Shown piece by piece: positions 28,987-39,108 of a stretch of 64,000 bases of DNA. Position numbers and translations under genes: made by a program. Origin of the DNA: an uncultured Gammaproteobacteria bacterium (GTDB lineage Bacteria > Pseudomonadota > Gammaproteobacteria > GCA-002705445 > GCA-002716945); assembly GCA_902628335.1 (NCBI GenBank), contig CACOMO010000003.1:84792-148791 (forward strand), written 5' to 3'. How positions within the stretch are numbered: the stretch's first letter is position 1; each line of letters starts with the position of its first letter. The notes under the pieces are model-generated. The model was given only the letters and a program-made list of their open reading frames with translations. It was not told where the DNA came from and searched no databases.

Positions 28987-29307
28987 TCACATCATGTTAT
29001 TTGAAATCCATTTGCCGTACTCAACCGATGCATCAGTAATATTGATACATATTATTTCAGGGAGCTTATACGAATGATTTTTTTTGATTAGTCTCTCTAT
29101 GTTTTTAAAATAACCTTTTTTTGTTTTAATCATTAATATTATCTCACTTGTACTTTGCAATTTGTCGTCCCAGATGAATTTACTTTTGATATTAGGTATT
29201 ATGTTTACACAAGCAGTATATTTTGATCTTATTAAAACATCACTTAAAAAGTCAGCATCTTTATCATTACTTACAGCTGTAAGGACTATTACTAAGGCTT
29301 GATCCAT
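28987..29307 (-). CDS. cutA: CutA1 family protein
   Basis: Small trimeric signal-like protein linked to divalent cation tolerance; its real function is unclear. Family motifs are present: ACVNIIPNIKSKFIWDDKL, SEIILMIKTKK, and SYKLPEIICINI (usually HPYEVPEI). 106 residues is standard. It lies 4 bases downstream of the aminotransferase gene and is probably co-transcribed. Confidence 0.9.
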   Translation of the reverse strand: MDQALVIVLTAVSNDKDADFLSDVLIRSKYTACVNIIPNIKSKFIWDDKLQSTSEIILMIKTKKGYFKNIERLIKKNHSYKLPEIICINITDASVEYGKWISNNMM

Positions 29308-29311
29308 ACGT

Positions 29312-30490
29312 TTACGATAATACTGACTTAATTCTCGTCATTGCGTCTTCTAATGATTTTATATCTACAGCAATTGACAGTCTTACATGACCATCCATCC
29401 CAAAAGCACTACCAGGAACAACCGCAACCTTTGCTTCGTTAAGTAGCTTCATAGCCAAATCATTATCATCTGAAAGATCACTATTGGTGATATATTCTTT
29501 GAAAGAGGGGAAAACATAAAAAGTGCCATCAGTTTCTTTACACAGAACACCTTCGATCTGATTTAGCTGACTAACAACAAAATCGTGTCTTTTTTTATAC
29601 TGAGCTTTCATTTGAGGTAATTCTTTACATTCGAAAGTCAAAGCAGCACAAGCAGCTGCTTGAGAAATGGAGCTAGCACACGATGTACTCTGAGATTGCA
29701 ATGTTTTCATCTTTTTAATGATATCTGCACTACCTGCAGCATAACCAATTCTCCACCCTGTCATTGAGTAAGCTTTAGAAACGCCATTTAAGACGATTGT
29801 CCTTTCCTTCAAATCAGGGCAAACATTCACTATATTGTGAAATTCTTCTTGATGCCAATGAATATGTTCATAGATGTCATCTGATGAAATGTATATATTC
29901 TCGTGATATCTCTGTAAAATATCTGAGACGGATTCAAGTGTGTTGCTATCAAAATATTTTCCACTCGGATTATTCGGACTGTTTATCATAAGTAATTTAG
30001 TATTATTAGAAATTTTAGTTTCTAACTCACTCATATTAATATCAAAATTTTCTTCATAGGAAGTGTGAAGCATGATAGGACTTCCACCTGCATATACAAC
30101 CATATCTGCATAAGATACCCAGTAAGGTTCAGGAATAAGGACTTCATCTCCTTCATCTATCAATACCTGTAACATGTTAAATATAGATTGTTTACAGCCA
30201 GCAGATACGATGATTTCATCAGGTTGATAAGAAAGATTATTCTCCCTTTTGAATTTTTCAATGATTGCTTTTTTTAGCTCTGGCGTACCATCAACTGATG
30301 TATATTTTGTCAGACCAGCATCGATAGCATCCTTAGCCGCATTTTTTATATATTCAGGTGTATCAAAATCTGGTTCGCCTACAGTCAAAACTATCACATC
30401 CTCACCGTTTTGCCGCATTTCATTAGCTTTAGATGTTAGCGCCATGGTTGAGGAAGGTTTAATTAATTTTATTCTATTTGAGAAAGTCAA
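29312..30490 (-). CDS. Aspartate/prephenate-type class I aminotransferase
   Basis: PLP-dependent transaminase of the Ib group (bacterial aspartate aminotransferases), which moves amino groups between aspartate and 2-oxoglutarate. The core motifs are LTVGEPDFDTP, NSPNNPSG, and the PLP lysine in SKAYSMTGWRIG. I place the start at a TTG (30490) that has AAGGA six to seven bases before it and gives the family N-terminus (TFSNRIKLIKPSST). An ATG at 30520, also with an SD-like AAGGT, would add ten residues. Substrate range cannot be read from sequence. It is divergent from uvrB. Confidence 0.92.
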   Translation of the reverse strand: MTFSNRIKLIKPSSTMALTSKANEMRQNGEDVIVLTVGEPDFDTPEYIKNAAKDAIDAGLTKYTSVDGTPELKKAIIEKFKRENNLSYQPDEIIVSAGCKQSIFNMLQVLIDEGDEVLIPEPYWVSYADMVVYAGGSPIMLHTSYEENFDINMSELETKISNNTKLLMINSPNNPSGKYFDSNTLESVSDILQRYHENIYISSDDIYEHIHWHQEEFHNIVNVCPDLKERTIVLNGVSKAYSMTGWRIGYAAGSADIIKKMKTLQSQSTSCASSISQAAACAALTFECKELPQMKAQYKKRHDFVVSQLNQIEGVLCKETDGTFYVFPSFKEYITNSDLSDDNDLAMKLLNEAKVAVVPGSAFGMDGHVRLSIAVDIKSLEDAMTRIKSVLS

Positions 30491-30539
30491 TTTATTTCCT
30501 TGATGATAATATGGTATCATATATGGACCTTTCAAGTAA

Positions 30540-30567
30540 ACTTCATGTTAATATAACAACATGAAGT
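30540..30567. promoter_or_regulatory. 10-bp perfect inverted repeat over the uvrB start codon
   Basis: ACTTCATGTT (30540-30549), an 8-base AT-rich spacer AATATAAC, and AACATGAAGT (30558-30567). The uvrB ATG (30561-30563) lies in the right arm. As DNA it resembles an operator with an 8-base centre like a LexA box, though the half-sites are not CTGT/ACAG. As RNA, it would form a 10-bp hairpin hiding the start codon. Role inferred. Confidence 0.6.
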
Positions 30568-32594
30568 CTTTTAAAATTTCATCTAATTACACACCATCAG
30601 GAGATCAACCTACTGCGATTGAGGCCCTAGTGAGTGGAGTAACAGAAAATCAGAGACACCAGACACTGCTTGGTGTTACTGGTTCAGGTAAAACATTTAC
30701 CATGGCAAAAATAATTGAAAGCACTAACAAAACAACTCTTATTATGGCCCCCAATAAAACGCTTGCAGCTCAATTGTATACTGAAATGAGAGATTTTTTT
30801 CCTTCAAATTCAGTAGAATATTTTGTGTCCTACTATGACTATTATCAACCTGAGGCCTATGTGCCAGTATCTGATACATATATAGCAAAAGATGCGTCTC
30901 TCAATGAGCATATTGAACAAATGAGACTCTCTGCAACTAAGTCTTTGGTCGAGAGGAAGGATGCGATAGTCGTGGCCAGTGTTTCTGCTATATACGGGCT
31001 TGGTGACCCAAAAACATATTTAAAAATGATACTTCATCTTGTACAAGGAGATGTTATTAATAGAAAAGCAATCCAAGATCGATTAGTTGAACTACAATAT
31101 GAAAGAAATGATACTGAGTTAAGGCGTGGGACTTTTTCAACAAAAGGAGAAATAATTGATATTTTTCCAGCAGATTCGGAAAAAGATGCTTTACGAATTG
31201 AACTTTATGATGACGAAATTGAAAACTTATATATTTTCGATCCTTTAACAGGCACTGTAAACAAAAATATAAAAAGATTTACAGTATATCCAAAGTCACA
31301 TTATGTGACACCACAGTCAATAATCGATAATGCGATAGTAGAAATTAAACAAGAGTTAAAGAGCCAACTTACACATTTCTCTAAACTTAATAAGCAGCTA
31401 GAAGCACAGCGGCTGAGAGAAAGAACAAATTATGATCTAGAAATGATGTCGGAAATGGGATACTGTTCTGGTATTGAAAATTATTCACGTTATATAGCAG
31501 GAACTAAACCAGGTGAGCACCCGCCATGCTTGCTAGACTATATGCCTAGAGATGGACTTATCATTATTGATGAGAGTCATGTTGGTGTACCTCAAATAGG
31601 CGGGATGTTTAGAGGAGATAGATCTCGTAAAGAAACGCTTGTAAATTATGGTTTTAGGCTACCCTCAGCATTAGATAATAGACCATTGAAGTTCGAAGAA
31701 TTTGAGGCATACAATTTTCAAACAATTTATGTTTCAGCCACTCCTGGAGATTACGAATTAAAAAAATCAAAAAGTATCATTGAGCAAGTTATAAGACCAA
31801 CTGGACTAATTGATCCAACTGTTCAAGTTAAACCCTCTACCAATCAAGTCGAAGATGTTATTTCAGAAATACAAACGACAATTAAGAATAATAATCGAGT
31901 TTTGATAACTACTCTTACGAAAAAATCAGCAGAAGATTTAACGGAGCACATTGAAAACTTTGATATAAATGTAAGGTACCTTCACTCAGATATTAATACT
32001 GTGGAGAGAGTGGAAATTATCCGAGATCTAAGAAAAGGAGATTTTGATGTTCTTGTCGGCATAAATCTGTTGCGTGAAGGTCTGGATATTCCAGAGGTTG
32101 AGCTTGTAGCAATATTAGATGCAGACATGGAAGGTTTTTTGCGCTCAGATAGATCACTCATTCAAACTATTGGAAGAGCTGCAAGAAATATTAACGGCAG
32201 AGTTATCCTATACGCCGATACGGTGACACCTTCGATGGAAAGAGCTATTAACGAGACCGATAGACGTAGAGGGATTCAGTCAAAATATAATAAAGTAAAT
32301 GATATAAAACCAACGTCTATTAAAAAAGCAATTAGAGATACGCTAGATGATGATAATTATATTTCCAATAAAAAACTTGAAAAAATATCTTTCACTCCAA
32401 GAGTGAAGAAAAAATTCCCACAAATTGATCAATCGAACGTGATCAATGTTGTAAAAGAGCTCGAAAAGGAAATGTTTAGATATGCGAAAGATCTTGAGTT
32501 TGAGCAAGCTGCTAAAATTCGTGATCAGATAACATCGTTGCAAGATAATTTTCTCGATATGCCTAATAAACAGAGTAAAAAGTCGAGAATTTAG
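30561..32594 (+). CDS. uvrB: Excinuclease ABC subunit B
   Basis: DNA damage verification helicase-like subunit of nucleotide excision repair. Walker A GVTGSGKT (38-45), the beta-hairpin region [16 protein letters not shown] box (IIDESHV), helicase motifs V/VI ([23 protein letters not shown]) and the C-terminal UVR domain ([11 protein letters not shown]) are complete. 677 residues matches E. coli (673). There is no clear ribosome binding site; the start codon is embedded in an inverted repeat. uvrA and uvrC are not in the window. Confidence 0.97.
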   Translation: MKSFKISSNYTPSGDQPTAIEALVSGVTENQRHQTLLGVTGSGKTFTMAKIIESTNKTTLIMAPNKTLAAQLYTEMRDFFPSNSVEYFVSYYDYYQPEAYVPVSDTYIAKDASLNEHIEQMRLSATKSLVERKDAIVVASVSAIYGLGDPKTYLKMILHLVQGDVINRKAIQDRLVELQYERNDTELRRGTFSTKGEIIDIFPADSEKDALRIELYDDEIENLYIFDPLTGTVNKNIKRFTVYPKSHYVTPQSIIDNAIVEIKQELKSQLTHFSKLNKQLEAQRLRERTNYDLEMMSEMGYCSGIENYSRYIAGTKPGEHPPCLLDYMPRDGLIIIDESHVGVPQIGGMFRGDRSRKETLVNYGFRLPSALDNRPLKFEEFEAYNFQTIYVSATPGDYELKKSKSIIEQVIRPTGLIDPTVQVKPSTNQVEDVISEIQTTIKNNNRVLITTLTKKSAEDLTEHIENFDINVRYLHSDINTVERVEIIRDLRKGDFDVLVGINLLREGLDIPEVELVAILDADMEGFLRSDRSLIQTIGRAARNINGRVILYADTVTPSMERAINETDRRRGIQSKYNKVNDIKPTSIKKAIRDTLDDDNYISNKKLEKISFTPRVKKKFPQIDQSNVINVVKELEKEMFRYAKDLEFEQAAKIRDQITSLQDNFLDMPNKQSKKSRI

Positions 32595-32646
32595 GAATAT
32601 ATTTGGGCTTGTTAAAAGATTAGCTGCGTGTTAATTTTACATTTTT

Positions 32647-32720
32647 AGGCGCGTAGCTCAGCTGGTTAGAGCGCCACCTTGACATGGTGGAGGTCGTTGG
32701 TTCGAGTCCAATCGTGCCTA
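32647..32720 (+). tRNA. tRNA-Val (GAC)
   Basis: 74-base cloverleaf: acceptor AGGCGCG/CGTGCCT with one G-T pair, D arm AGCTCAGCTGGTTAGAGC, anticodon GAC in CTTGACAT, and T arm GGTTCGAGTCC. Discriminator A; the next bases are ATT, so the 3' CCA is not encoded. It lies 13 bases before thrS and is probably part of the same transcript. Confidence 0.97.
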
Positions 32721-32733
32721 ATTTGAGGAGTTT

Positions 32734-34641
32734 ATGTTTAATATAAGTGTGGGTGATAAAGAGATTAGGATTGATGAGAGTCTCTCAATTAGAGATTTTT
32801 CTAAAAAATACTTCAATAATAATAAAATTATAGCTGCAAAAGTTAATGGTAATTTAAAAGATCTCAGCGATGACATATCTGAAGATTGCGAAATATCATT
32901 TATTACTGTAGATCAAATCGAAGGATTAGAAATATTAAGACATTCGTGTGCACATTTACTTGGACATGCTTTAAAACAGATATATCCAGAAGTAAAGATG
33001 GTTATAGGTCCTGTGATAAACAATGGGTTTTATTATGATGTTTTGGCAGAAAAACCTATATCGGAGAGTGAACTTCCAAAAATAGAAAAGTTGATGAAAA
33101 AACTCTCGAAAAAAAATTATAGTATTGTAAGGGAAGTTGTTTCAAGAGATAAAGCAATTCAAGTTTTTAAGGATAGACATGAAGATTACAAACTAAAATT
33201 AATTGATGATATCCCACACGATGAGATTATTGCTATATATCATCATGAAGAATACATCGATATGTGCCGTGGACCACATTTAGTAAATACTAATTTACTA
33301 AAGCATTTTAAACTAATGAAAGTTTCTGGATCTTATTGGCGTGGTGACTCTAAAAATCAAAGCCTGCAAAGAATTTATGGGACTGCTTGGGATACTGAAA
33401 AATCACTCGATGATCACCTAAAAAAATTAGAAGAAGCTGATAAGAGAGATCACAGAAAATTGGGTCAACGTCTAGACCTGTTTCATTTTCAAGAAGAGTC
33501 ACCAGGAATGGTTTTTTGGCATAGTAATGGATGGTTTATTTTTGACACTGTCAAAACATTTATCACTGATTATCTAATCGAGAATGACTATGAAATAATT
33601 GATACACCACAGATACTTGATAAATCATTGTGGAAAAAATCCGGCCATCTAGATAAATTTTCTGATTTAATTTATGAGGTTTCTTCTGAAGACAAAAGCT
33701 ATGCTATCAAACCCATGAGTTGCCCTGGCCATATTCAAGTCTTTAATCAGGGTTTAAAAAGCTATAAAGATCTTCCTATAAAATATGCTGAATTTGGAAA
33801 AGTTCATAGAGATGAGCCATCTGGAACACTTCACGGATTACTAAGAATACGAGGGTTCACACAAGATGATGCACATATTTTTTGTACAATTGAACAGATT
33901 GAAAATGAAATAGGATCATTAATTGATAATATATATTCTATTTATAGTGTATTCGGTTTCAATAGGATCAAAGTCGAACTATCTACACGACCAGAAAAAA
34001 GAGTAGGAGCTGATGAAATTTGGGATACGTCTGAGGATGCACTAAAAAAGGCTCTTGGTAAAAATAAAGTTGACTGGTCTATTAATGAAGGTGACGGTGC
34101 TTTTTATGGACCTAAAATAGATTTTTCATTGACCGATTCCTTAGATAGGGAATGGCAGTTAGGAACTATCCAGCTAGATTTTTCTATGCCTGAAAGGTTG
34201 AGTGCGAGTTATGTTGATAAAGATGGCACTAAAAAAGTACCGGTAATGATACACAGGGCTATTTTGGGTTCAATTGAGAGATTTGTTGGTATAATTATAG
34301 AGGAGTATGCGGGCAATATGCCACTGTGGTTGGCACCCACTCAAATAGCATTAATGAACATCACCTCGAGTCAAGATAGCTATATAGTGAATCTTGCTCA
34401 AATACTTAGGAAAAAAGGATTCAGGGTCACTTGTGATAATAGAAACGAAAAAATAAGCTTGAAGATAAGAGAGAATACAATTGCAAAAATCCCATATTTA
34501 GTGATTGTAGGCGATAAGGAGATGGACAGTAACACAATTGCTGTGAGGACTAGATCGGGCCATGATATCGGTCAGATGTCTGTTGATAAATTTGTTAAAA
34601 TGTTAGAAACTCTTGTAAGAGATAAAAGTTTAACTACATAG
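32734..34641 (+). CDS. thrS: Threonyl-tRNA synthetase
   Basis: Charges tRNA-Thr and edits serine. Domains in order: TGS (1-60), editing domain with HSCAHLLGHAL, class II catalytic core with zinc ligands in MSCPGHI and later His, motif 2 (FGKVHRDEPSG), motif 3 (HRAILGSIERF), and anticodon-binding domain. 635 residues matches the family (642). GAGGAG precedes the ATG. It opens the thrS-infC-rpmI-rplT-pheS-pheT-ihfA run known from E. coli, and infC starts nine bases after its stop. Confidence 0.97.
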   Translation: MFNISVGDKEIRIDESLSIRDFSKKYFNNNKIIAAKVNGNLKDLSDDISEDCEISFITVDQIEGLEILRHSCAHLLGHALKQIYPEVKMVIGPVINNGFYYDVLAEKPISESELPKIEKLMKKLSKKNYSIVREVVSRDKAIQVFKDRHEDYKLKLIDDIPHDEIIAIYHHEEYIDMCRGPHLVNTNLLKHFKLMKVSGSYWRGDSKNQSLQRIYGTAWDTEKSLDDHLKKLEEADKRDHRKLGQRLDLFHFQEESPGMVFWHSNGWFIFDTVKTFITDYLIENDYEIIDTPQILDKSLWKKSGHLDKFSDLIYEVSSEDKSYAIKPMSCPGHIQVFNQGLKSYKDLPIKYAEFGKVHRDEPSGTLHGLLRIRGFTQDDAHIFCTIEQIENEIGSLIDNIYSIYSVFGFNRIKVELSTRPEKRVGADEIWDTSEDALKKALGKNKVDWSINEGDGAFYGPKIDFSLTDSLDREWQLGTIQLDFSMPERLSASYVDKDGTKKVPVMIHRAILGSIERFVGIIIEEYAGNMPLWLAPTQIALMNITSSQDSYIVNLAQILRKKGFRVTCDNRNEKISLKIRENTIAKIPYLVIVGDKEMDSNTIAVRTRSGHDIGQMSVDKFVKMLETLVRDKSLTT

Positions 34642-34650
34642 GAGAATATA

Positions 34651-35166
34651 ATAGCAAATAGTAGAAAACTTCGAATGAATTCACGAATAAATGTTCAGGA
34701 AGTCCGATTAATAGCATCAAATGGCGATCAAGTGGGTGTTGTGAAAACTTCGAAAGCACTGGAACTCGCACAGAATGAAGATCTAGACCTGGTCGAAATA
34801 GTACCTAATCAATCTCCCCCAGTTTGTCGAATTATGGATTACGGTAAATTTAAATTCGAACAATCAAAGAAAGCTCATTCTGCAAAGAAAAAACAGAGAC
34901 AAATTCAAGTTAAAGAAATTAAATTTAGACCCAATACTGAAGAAGCAGATTACCAGGTCAAATTAAAGAGCTTAAAGAAGTTTCTTAAAGCAGGCGATAA
35001 AGCCAAAGTAACAATGCGTTTCAGAGGTCGAGAGATAGCCCATCAAGTGATCGGCAGAGACTTTCTGACTAGAGTCCAAACTGACTTAGATGAATACGCT
35101 GTTGTCGAGCAAATGCCGTCATTTGAGGGAAGGCAAATGATAATGGTCATGGCACCAAAGAAATAA
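34651..35166 (+). CDS. infC: Translation initiation factor IF-3, AUA start
   Basis: Controls start-codon fidelity and subunit dissociation. The N domain ([34 protein letters not shown]), lysine-rich linker, and C domain ([43 protein letters not shown]) are intact. An ATG at 34675 gives a shortened N-terminus. The better start is ATA at 34651, six bases after GGAG (34641-34644), giving 171 residues; E. coli infC uses AUU, a rare start that lets IF-3 repress itself. The stop in this frame at 34639 rules out an earlier start. Confidence 0.9.
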   Translation: MANSRKLRMNSRINVQEVRLIASNGDQVGVVKTSKALELAQNEDLDLVEIVPNQSPPVCRIMDYGKFKFEQSKKAHSAKKKQRQIQVKEIKFRPNTEEADYQVKLKSLKKFLKAGDKAKVTMRFRGREIAHQVIGRDFLTRVQTDLDEYAVVEQMPSFEGRQMIMVMAPKK

Positions 35167-35196
35167 TTATCATATTTTAAATAATTACTGTATAAT
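35167..35196 (+). promoter_or_regulatory. Probable internal promoter before rpmI
   Basis: TTATCA (35167-35172) and a perfect TATAAT (35191-35196) are 18 bases apart in the gap between infC and rpmI. It would let rpmI-rplT and later genes be made apart from thrS-infC. Confidence 0.5.
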
Positions 35197-35229
35197 TTAA
35201 ACGTTTTTACAAGTGTAATAGAGGTCTTT

Positions 35230-35421
35230 ATGCCAAAAATGAAAAGCAACAGTGGCGCTGCCAAACGATTTTCCAAGTCTTCATCAGGAGAATATAAGAG
35301 AGCACAATCACACAGGCGTCATATATTGACTAAAAAAAGCACTAAACGGAAACGCCATTTAAGAGATTATATGACGGTGAGTAAAGCTGATAAATCTCTT
35401 GTTAAGCGCATGTTACCATAA
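35230..35421 (+). CDS. rpmI: 50S ribosomal protein L35
   Basis: Small basic protein of the large subunit. [14 protein letters not shown] at the start, [18 protein letters not shown] in the middle and a [14 protein letters not shown] end are diagnostic. 63 residues. It is followed by rplT after 19 bases, as in E. coli. Confidence 0.97.
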   Translation: MPKMKSNSGAAKRFSKSSSGEYKRAQSHRRHILTKKSTKRKRHLRDYMTVSKADKSLVKRMLP

Positions 35422-35440
35422 ATTACACGAGGATTATTGA

Positions 35441-35794
35441 ATGGCAAGAATAAAACGAGGTGTTGTAGCACACTCAAAGCATAAAAAAGTTATGAAATTA
35501 GCAAAAGGCTATAAAGGAGCAAGAAGTCGTGTATTCAGAGTAGCCAAACAAGCAGTAATCAAGGCTGGCCAATATGCTTTTCGTGACCGTCGTCAAAGAA
35601 AAAGACAAATAAGAGCGCTATGGATTGCTAAAATAAATGCGGCAGCGCGTCTACATAACACGTCCTATAGTCAGTTAATGGGAAAGCTTGCAAAATCTAG
35701 TAATCCAATTAACAGAAAAATGTTGGCAGATATAGCTGTCAATAACGCAGAAAGCTTTGCAGCTATTGTAAATTCAGTGAATTCACCCAAATAA
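35441..35794 (+). CDS. rplT: 50S ribosomal protein L20
   Basis: Early-assembly 23S rRNA-binding protein; in E. coli it also represses its own operon. [37 protein letters not shown] and [15 protein letters not shown] are strongly conserved. 117 residues is normal. Followed by pheS after 12 bases. Confidence 0.98.
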   Translation: MARIKRGVVAHSKHKKVMKLAKGYKGARSRVFRVAKQAVIKAGQYAFRDRRQRKRQIRALWIAKINAAARLHNTSYSQLMGKLAKSSNPINRKMLADIAVNNAESFAAIVNSVNSPK

Positions 35795-35806
35795 CAGTAC
35801 TCTTCA

Positions 35807-36781
35807 GTGGAAACACAATACTCTTCACTTATTCAAAACCTAAAAGAAAGATTAAACACTTGTAAAAATGAAAACGAACTCTTAAAAGTTAAATCTGATT
35901 TCTTAGGTAAAAATGGCTTAATAACAAAGGAATTTTTAGGTATACGTAATGCCAAGGATAAAAAGTATACTGGTCAACAGCTTAATTTGCTCAAAAAGCA
36001 AGCAGAAAATTTGATAATTCAAACTTCACTTGAAATTCAAAATCGACAAGTCTCCGTTGATGCAATTGACATATCGCTACCAGGTAGAAATGTTGCTGAA
36101 GGAACAAGACATCCTATCTCAATAACTATAAATCACATATCTAATATTATGAGAGGATATGGTTTCAGAGTAGAGCAAGGTAATGAAATAGAGACTGAAT
36201 TTTATAACTTTGAGGCATTAAATATTCCGCCTAATCACCCTGCAAGAGATATGCATGATACATTTTATATTAATGCAAAAAACTTATTAAGAACACATAC
36301 ATCATCAGTACAAATTCATACAATGATGAAAACAGGTGTGCCATTAAAAATCATTGCACCTGGTAAAGTTTACAGATGTGACTCAGATCCAACACATTCA
36401 CCAATGTTTCATCAGCTAGAGGGTTTATACATTGATGAAGACATAAACTTTTGTCATCTTAAAGGTATTCTTGAAAAATTTATAATGGATTATTTCCAAA
36501 AAGAAATTGAAATGAGGTTTAGACCATCTTATTTCCCTTTTACAGAACCATCTGCTGAACTTGATATTAAATTTAGAGGGAAGTGGCTGGAAGTACTTGG
36601 TTGCGGCATGGTTCATGACAATGTTCTCAAAAATGTTGGTATTAATCCTGAGAAATACTCAGGGTTTGCATTTGGTTTAGGAATTGAGAGATTCGCAATG
36701 CTAAAGTTTGATATTCGTGACCTTCGATCTTTCTATGAGAACGATTTGAGTTTTCTGAGACAGTTTAGAGGTTTAACTTAG
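35807..36781 (+). CDS. pheS: Phenylalanyl-tRNA synthetase alpha chain
   Basis: Catalytic subunit of the (alpha-beta)2 enzyme. A GTG start (35807) gives the expected short coiled-coil N-terminus (FLGKNGLITKEF); class II motifs include HPISITINHI, motif 2 (VYRCDSDPTHSPMFHQLEG), FTEPSAELDI and motif 3 (FGLGIERFAML). 324 residues, a little below E. coli's 327. pheT starts 2 bases after the stop. Confidence 0.97.
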   Translation: METQYSSLIQNLKERLNTCKNENELLKVKSDFLGKNGLITKEFLGIRNAKDKKYTGQQLNLLKKQAENLIIQTSLEIQNRQVSVDAIDISLPGRNVAEGTRHPISITINHISNIMRGYGFRVEQGNEIETEFYNFEALNIPPNHPARDMHDTFYINAKNLLRTHTSSVQIHTMMKTGVPLKIIAPGKVYRCDSDPTHSPMFHQLEGLYIDEDINFCHLKGILEKFIMDYFQKEIEMRFRPSYFPFTEPSAELDIKFRGKWLEVLGCGMVHDNVLKNVGINPEKYSGFAFGLGIERFAMLKFDIRDLRSFYENDLSFLRQFRGLT

Positions 36782-36783
36782 AG

Positions 36784-38796
36784 ATGAAAATTACCATTGG
36801 TTGGTTGCATGAGTACCTAAACAAGTCAAAAAATCTAGATTTAGTTGACAGCATGACGTCTATAGGTCTTGAGGTCGAAAGCAGTAAAAAATATCGCAAA
36901 GAATCGGTCATTGATATTGATATAACTCCAAATAGGCCCGATTGTTTATCGGTTTATGGCATTGCTAGAGATCTCTCGGCTAAACACAATCTCAGGCTTA
37001 TACCTATAAAAACATCTAAATTAGAGGTAAAAAATAGCTCTAATCTAATATCTAAGATTGATCATAAGATTGCACCAGTCTATTCTGCTTTAATTCTTAC
37101 TAATTTTAATAATAAGATTAAAACGCCTGCATCGATAGCCAATAAGCTTAGAGCTTGTGGTATAAGTAGGATTAATTTTATTGTTGACTTAATAAATTAC
37201 GTTATGATTGAGATTGGCCAACCAATGCACGCATTCGATGTCGATAAACTATCAGGAAAAATTAATATTAGAAATTCGAAAAAAGGTGAGACAATCTCCT
37301 GTTTAGACGGAAAATCATATGAGTTAACTATCAATACGCCGGTAATAGCTGACACTTCAGGCCCAGTTGCCATAGCCGGCGTGATTGGCGGTCAATCAAC
37401 CGCTGTTGATATAAATACAAAATCAATACTTATTGAGTCGGCTTACTTTTTACCTGATTGCGTTAGGTTGTCTTCGAAAAATCATCGAATTCAGACTGAC
37501 TCATCACACAGATTTGAGCGTGGCGTTGATCCATTATTACCAAACACTGCCTTGAAACGACTAGTTTATCTGATGTCAAAGGAGTTTAATATTAAGATGG
37601 TAAATATGGCCGCATTCAGTAAAAATAAATTATCAAAAAAAGATAAAGGTAAAATAAATTTATCCTTAGAGACTGTGAGAAAAAGTCTAGGAGTCGAAAT
37701 TAACGAAAAATATATCATTAACACTCTCAGGAAGTTATGTTTTAGTCCAAAAAAAATAAAGGGCGATACATTGCAAATTACTATCCCAACACACAGGTTT
37801 GATATCACACATCAAAAGGATCTTATAGAAGAGATAGCCAGAATTTATGGTTATGATAATTTTCCCTCAAGTCTCCCCAACAAAATAGTTGATTATGAGA
37901 CATATAAGATACCTATAAGTGAGAAAATAGCTAATGCTTTAGTATCTCGTGGTTACAATGAGGTAATAAATTATACTTTTATTTCTAAAGATAGCCAAAT
38001 TAAAACTACTAAGTCAGATCAAATTGTAAAATTAATCAATCCAATTTCAGAGGATAAAGCTGAAATGAGAGCCAGCTTGATACATTCATTACTTAAAAAC
38101 ATATCCTATAACAAGAATAGACAAAAATCATCAGTAAAATTTTTTGAGATTGGGAGAGCTTACTCAATTTCAAACAAAAAAAAGATATTTGAAAAAAATA
38201 TTATAGCAGGAGTGGTGACTGGTTTCAGTTACCCTGATAATCTTAAAAATGATAAATTACTTGCAACTTTTTATGATGTTAAGGGTGATCTCTTATCTGT
38301 TCTACCGAATCTTCAAATAGAGCGCGTATCCAAAGAATCATATTTAAGTAGTAATTGTCAGTCTCATATTAAGCAGGGGGCTAGAACAATTGGAATTGTA
38401 GGACAAATTAATCACAAGCTTTTATCTCAATACTCTCTTAAAGGTAATATTATATATTTTGAGATAGACTCAGATCAGATCGATCAGACTCAGTCGTTTA
38501 AGATGAGTGAATTTTCGATTTATCCTAAAGTACAGAGAGATCTTACTGTAATCTGCGATTATTCATACATAAGCTCTACGCTTATTAATAAAATTAGAGA
38601 AAAATCTTATAAACACATGATTAATATTAGGATTAGTGATATATTTTATAGTGAAAATAATGATTCTAAGAGTATTACTCTGGAATTAACATTTCAAGCT
38701 AAGGATCGAACCTTAGTAGATAAGGATGTGTCAGACGAGATGAAGCACATTATTTCAAGAATTGAGAGTGAACTTAAGCTAAGTATTAAAACGTAG
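36784..38796 (+). CDS. pheT: Phenylalanyl-tRNA synthetase beta chain lacking the tRNA-binding insert
   Basis: Editing and tRNA-binding subunit. Present are the N-terminal MKITIGWLHEYL, B3/B4 editing domain (FIVDLINYVMIEIGQPMHAFD, VAIAGVIGG), B5 (IPTHRFDITHQKDLIEEIARIYGYD), the catalytic-like domain and the C-terminal anticodon-binding fold (FSIYPKVQRDLT). At 670 residues it is about 125 shorter than usual: after GLEVESSKKYRKE the sequence passes directly into DIDITPNRPDC, so the EMAP-type tRNA-binding domain, normally about residues 40-150, is gone. The frame is continuous with no sign of decay. It is followed at once by ihfA. Confidence 0.95.
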   Translation: MKITIGWLHEYLNKSKNLDLVDSMTSIGLEVESSKKYRKESVIDIDITPNRPDCLSVYGIARDLSAKHNLRLIPIKTSKLEVKNSSNLISKIDHKIAPVYSALILTNFNNKIKTPASIANKLRACGISRINFIVDLINYVMIEIGQPMHAFDVDKLSGKINIRNSKKGETISCLDGKSYELTINTPVIADTSGPVAIAGVIGGQSTAVDINTKSILIESAYFLPDCVRLSSKNHRIQTDSSHRFERGVDPLLPNTALKRLVYLMSKEFNIKMVNMAAFSKNKLSKKDKGKINLSLETVRKSLGVEINEKYIINTLRKLCFSPKKIKGDTLQITIPTHRFDITHQKDLIEEIARIYGYDNFPSSLPNKIVDYETYKIPISEKIANALVSRGYNEVINYTFISKDSQIKTTKSDQIVKLINPISEDKAEMRASLIHSLLKNISYNKNRQKSSVKFFEIGRAYSISNKKKIFEKNIIAGVVTGFSYPDNLKNDKLLATFYDVKGDLLSVLPNLQIERVSKESYLSSNCQSHIKQGARTIGIVGQINHKLLSQYSLKGNIIYFEIDSDQIDQTQSFKMSEFSIYPKVQRDLTVICDYSYISSTLINKIREKSYKHMINIRISDIFYSENNDSKSITLELTFQAKDRTLVDKDVSDEMKHIISRIESELKLSIKT

Positions 38797-39108
38797 ATGA
38801 CTATAACTAAAAATACACTTGTTGAGATGTTACATAATGAAGTTGGACTTAATAAGCGTGAAGCAAAAGAATTTATTGAAATGTTTTTTGAGTCACTTAA
38901 GAAAAATCTAGAAAATGGCAATGATATAAAAATTTCTGGATTTGGTAATTTCACACTTAGAGAGAAAAATGCTCGACCAGGGAGAAATCCTAAGACTGGC
39001 GAGGAGGTTATAATAAAAGAAAGACGAGTTGTAACATTTAAATCCGGACTTAAACTCAAAAATAAACTTGAGGGTTATGAAGCAAAAATAGATGAGCAAT
39101 CAGGTTAA
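38797..39108 (+). CDS. ihfA: Integration host factor alpha subunit
   Basis: DNA-bending histone-like protein. Typical features are [43 protein letters not shown] (split: GFGNF then [11 protein letters not shown]) and the beta-arm proline. 103 residues. It directly abuts the pheT stop, as in E. coli, and its end overlaps the MerR-type gene by 17 bases. Confidence 0.97.
   Translation: MTITKNTLVEMLHNEVGLNKREAKEFIEMFFESLKKNLENGNDIKISGFGNFTLREKNARPGRNPKTGEEVIIKERRVVTFKSGLKLKNKLEGYEAKIDEQSG

Noticed and set aside
29797-29991. Plus-strand 64-codon frame within the aminotransferase gene
   Set aside because: Shadow of a conserved gene; contains no domain and has no promoter or ribosome binding site.
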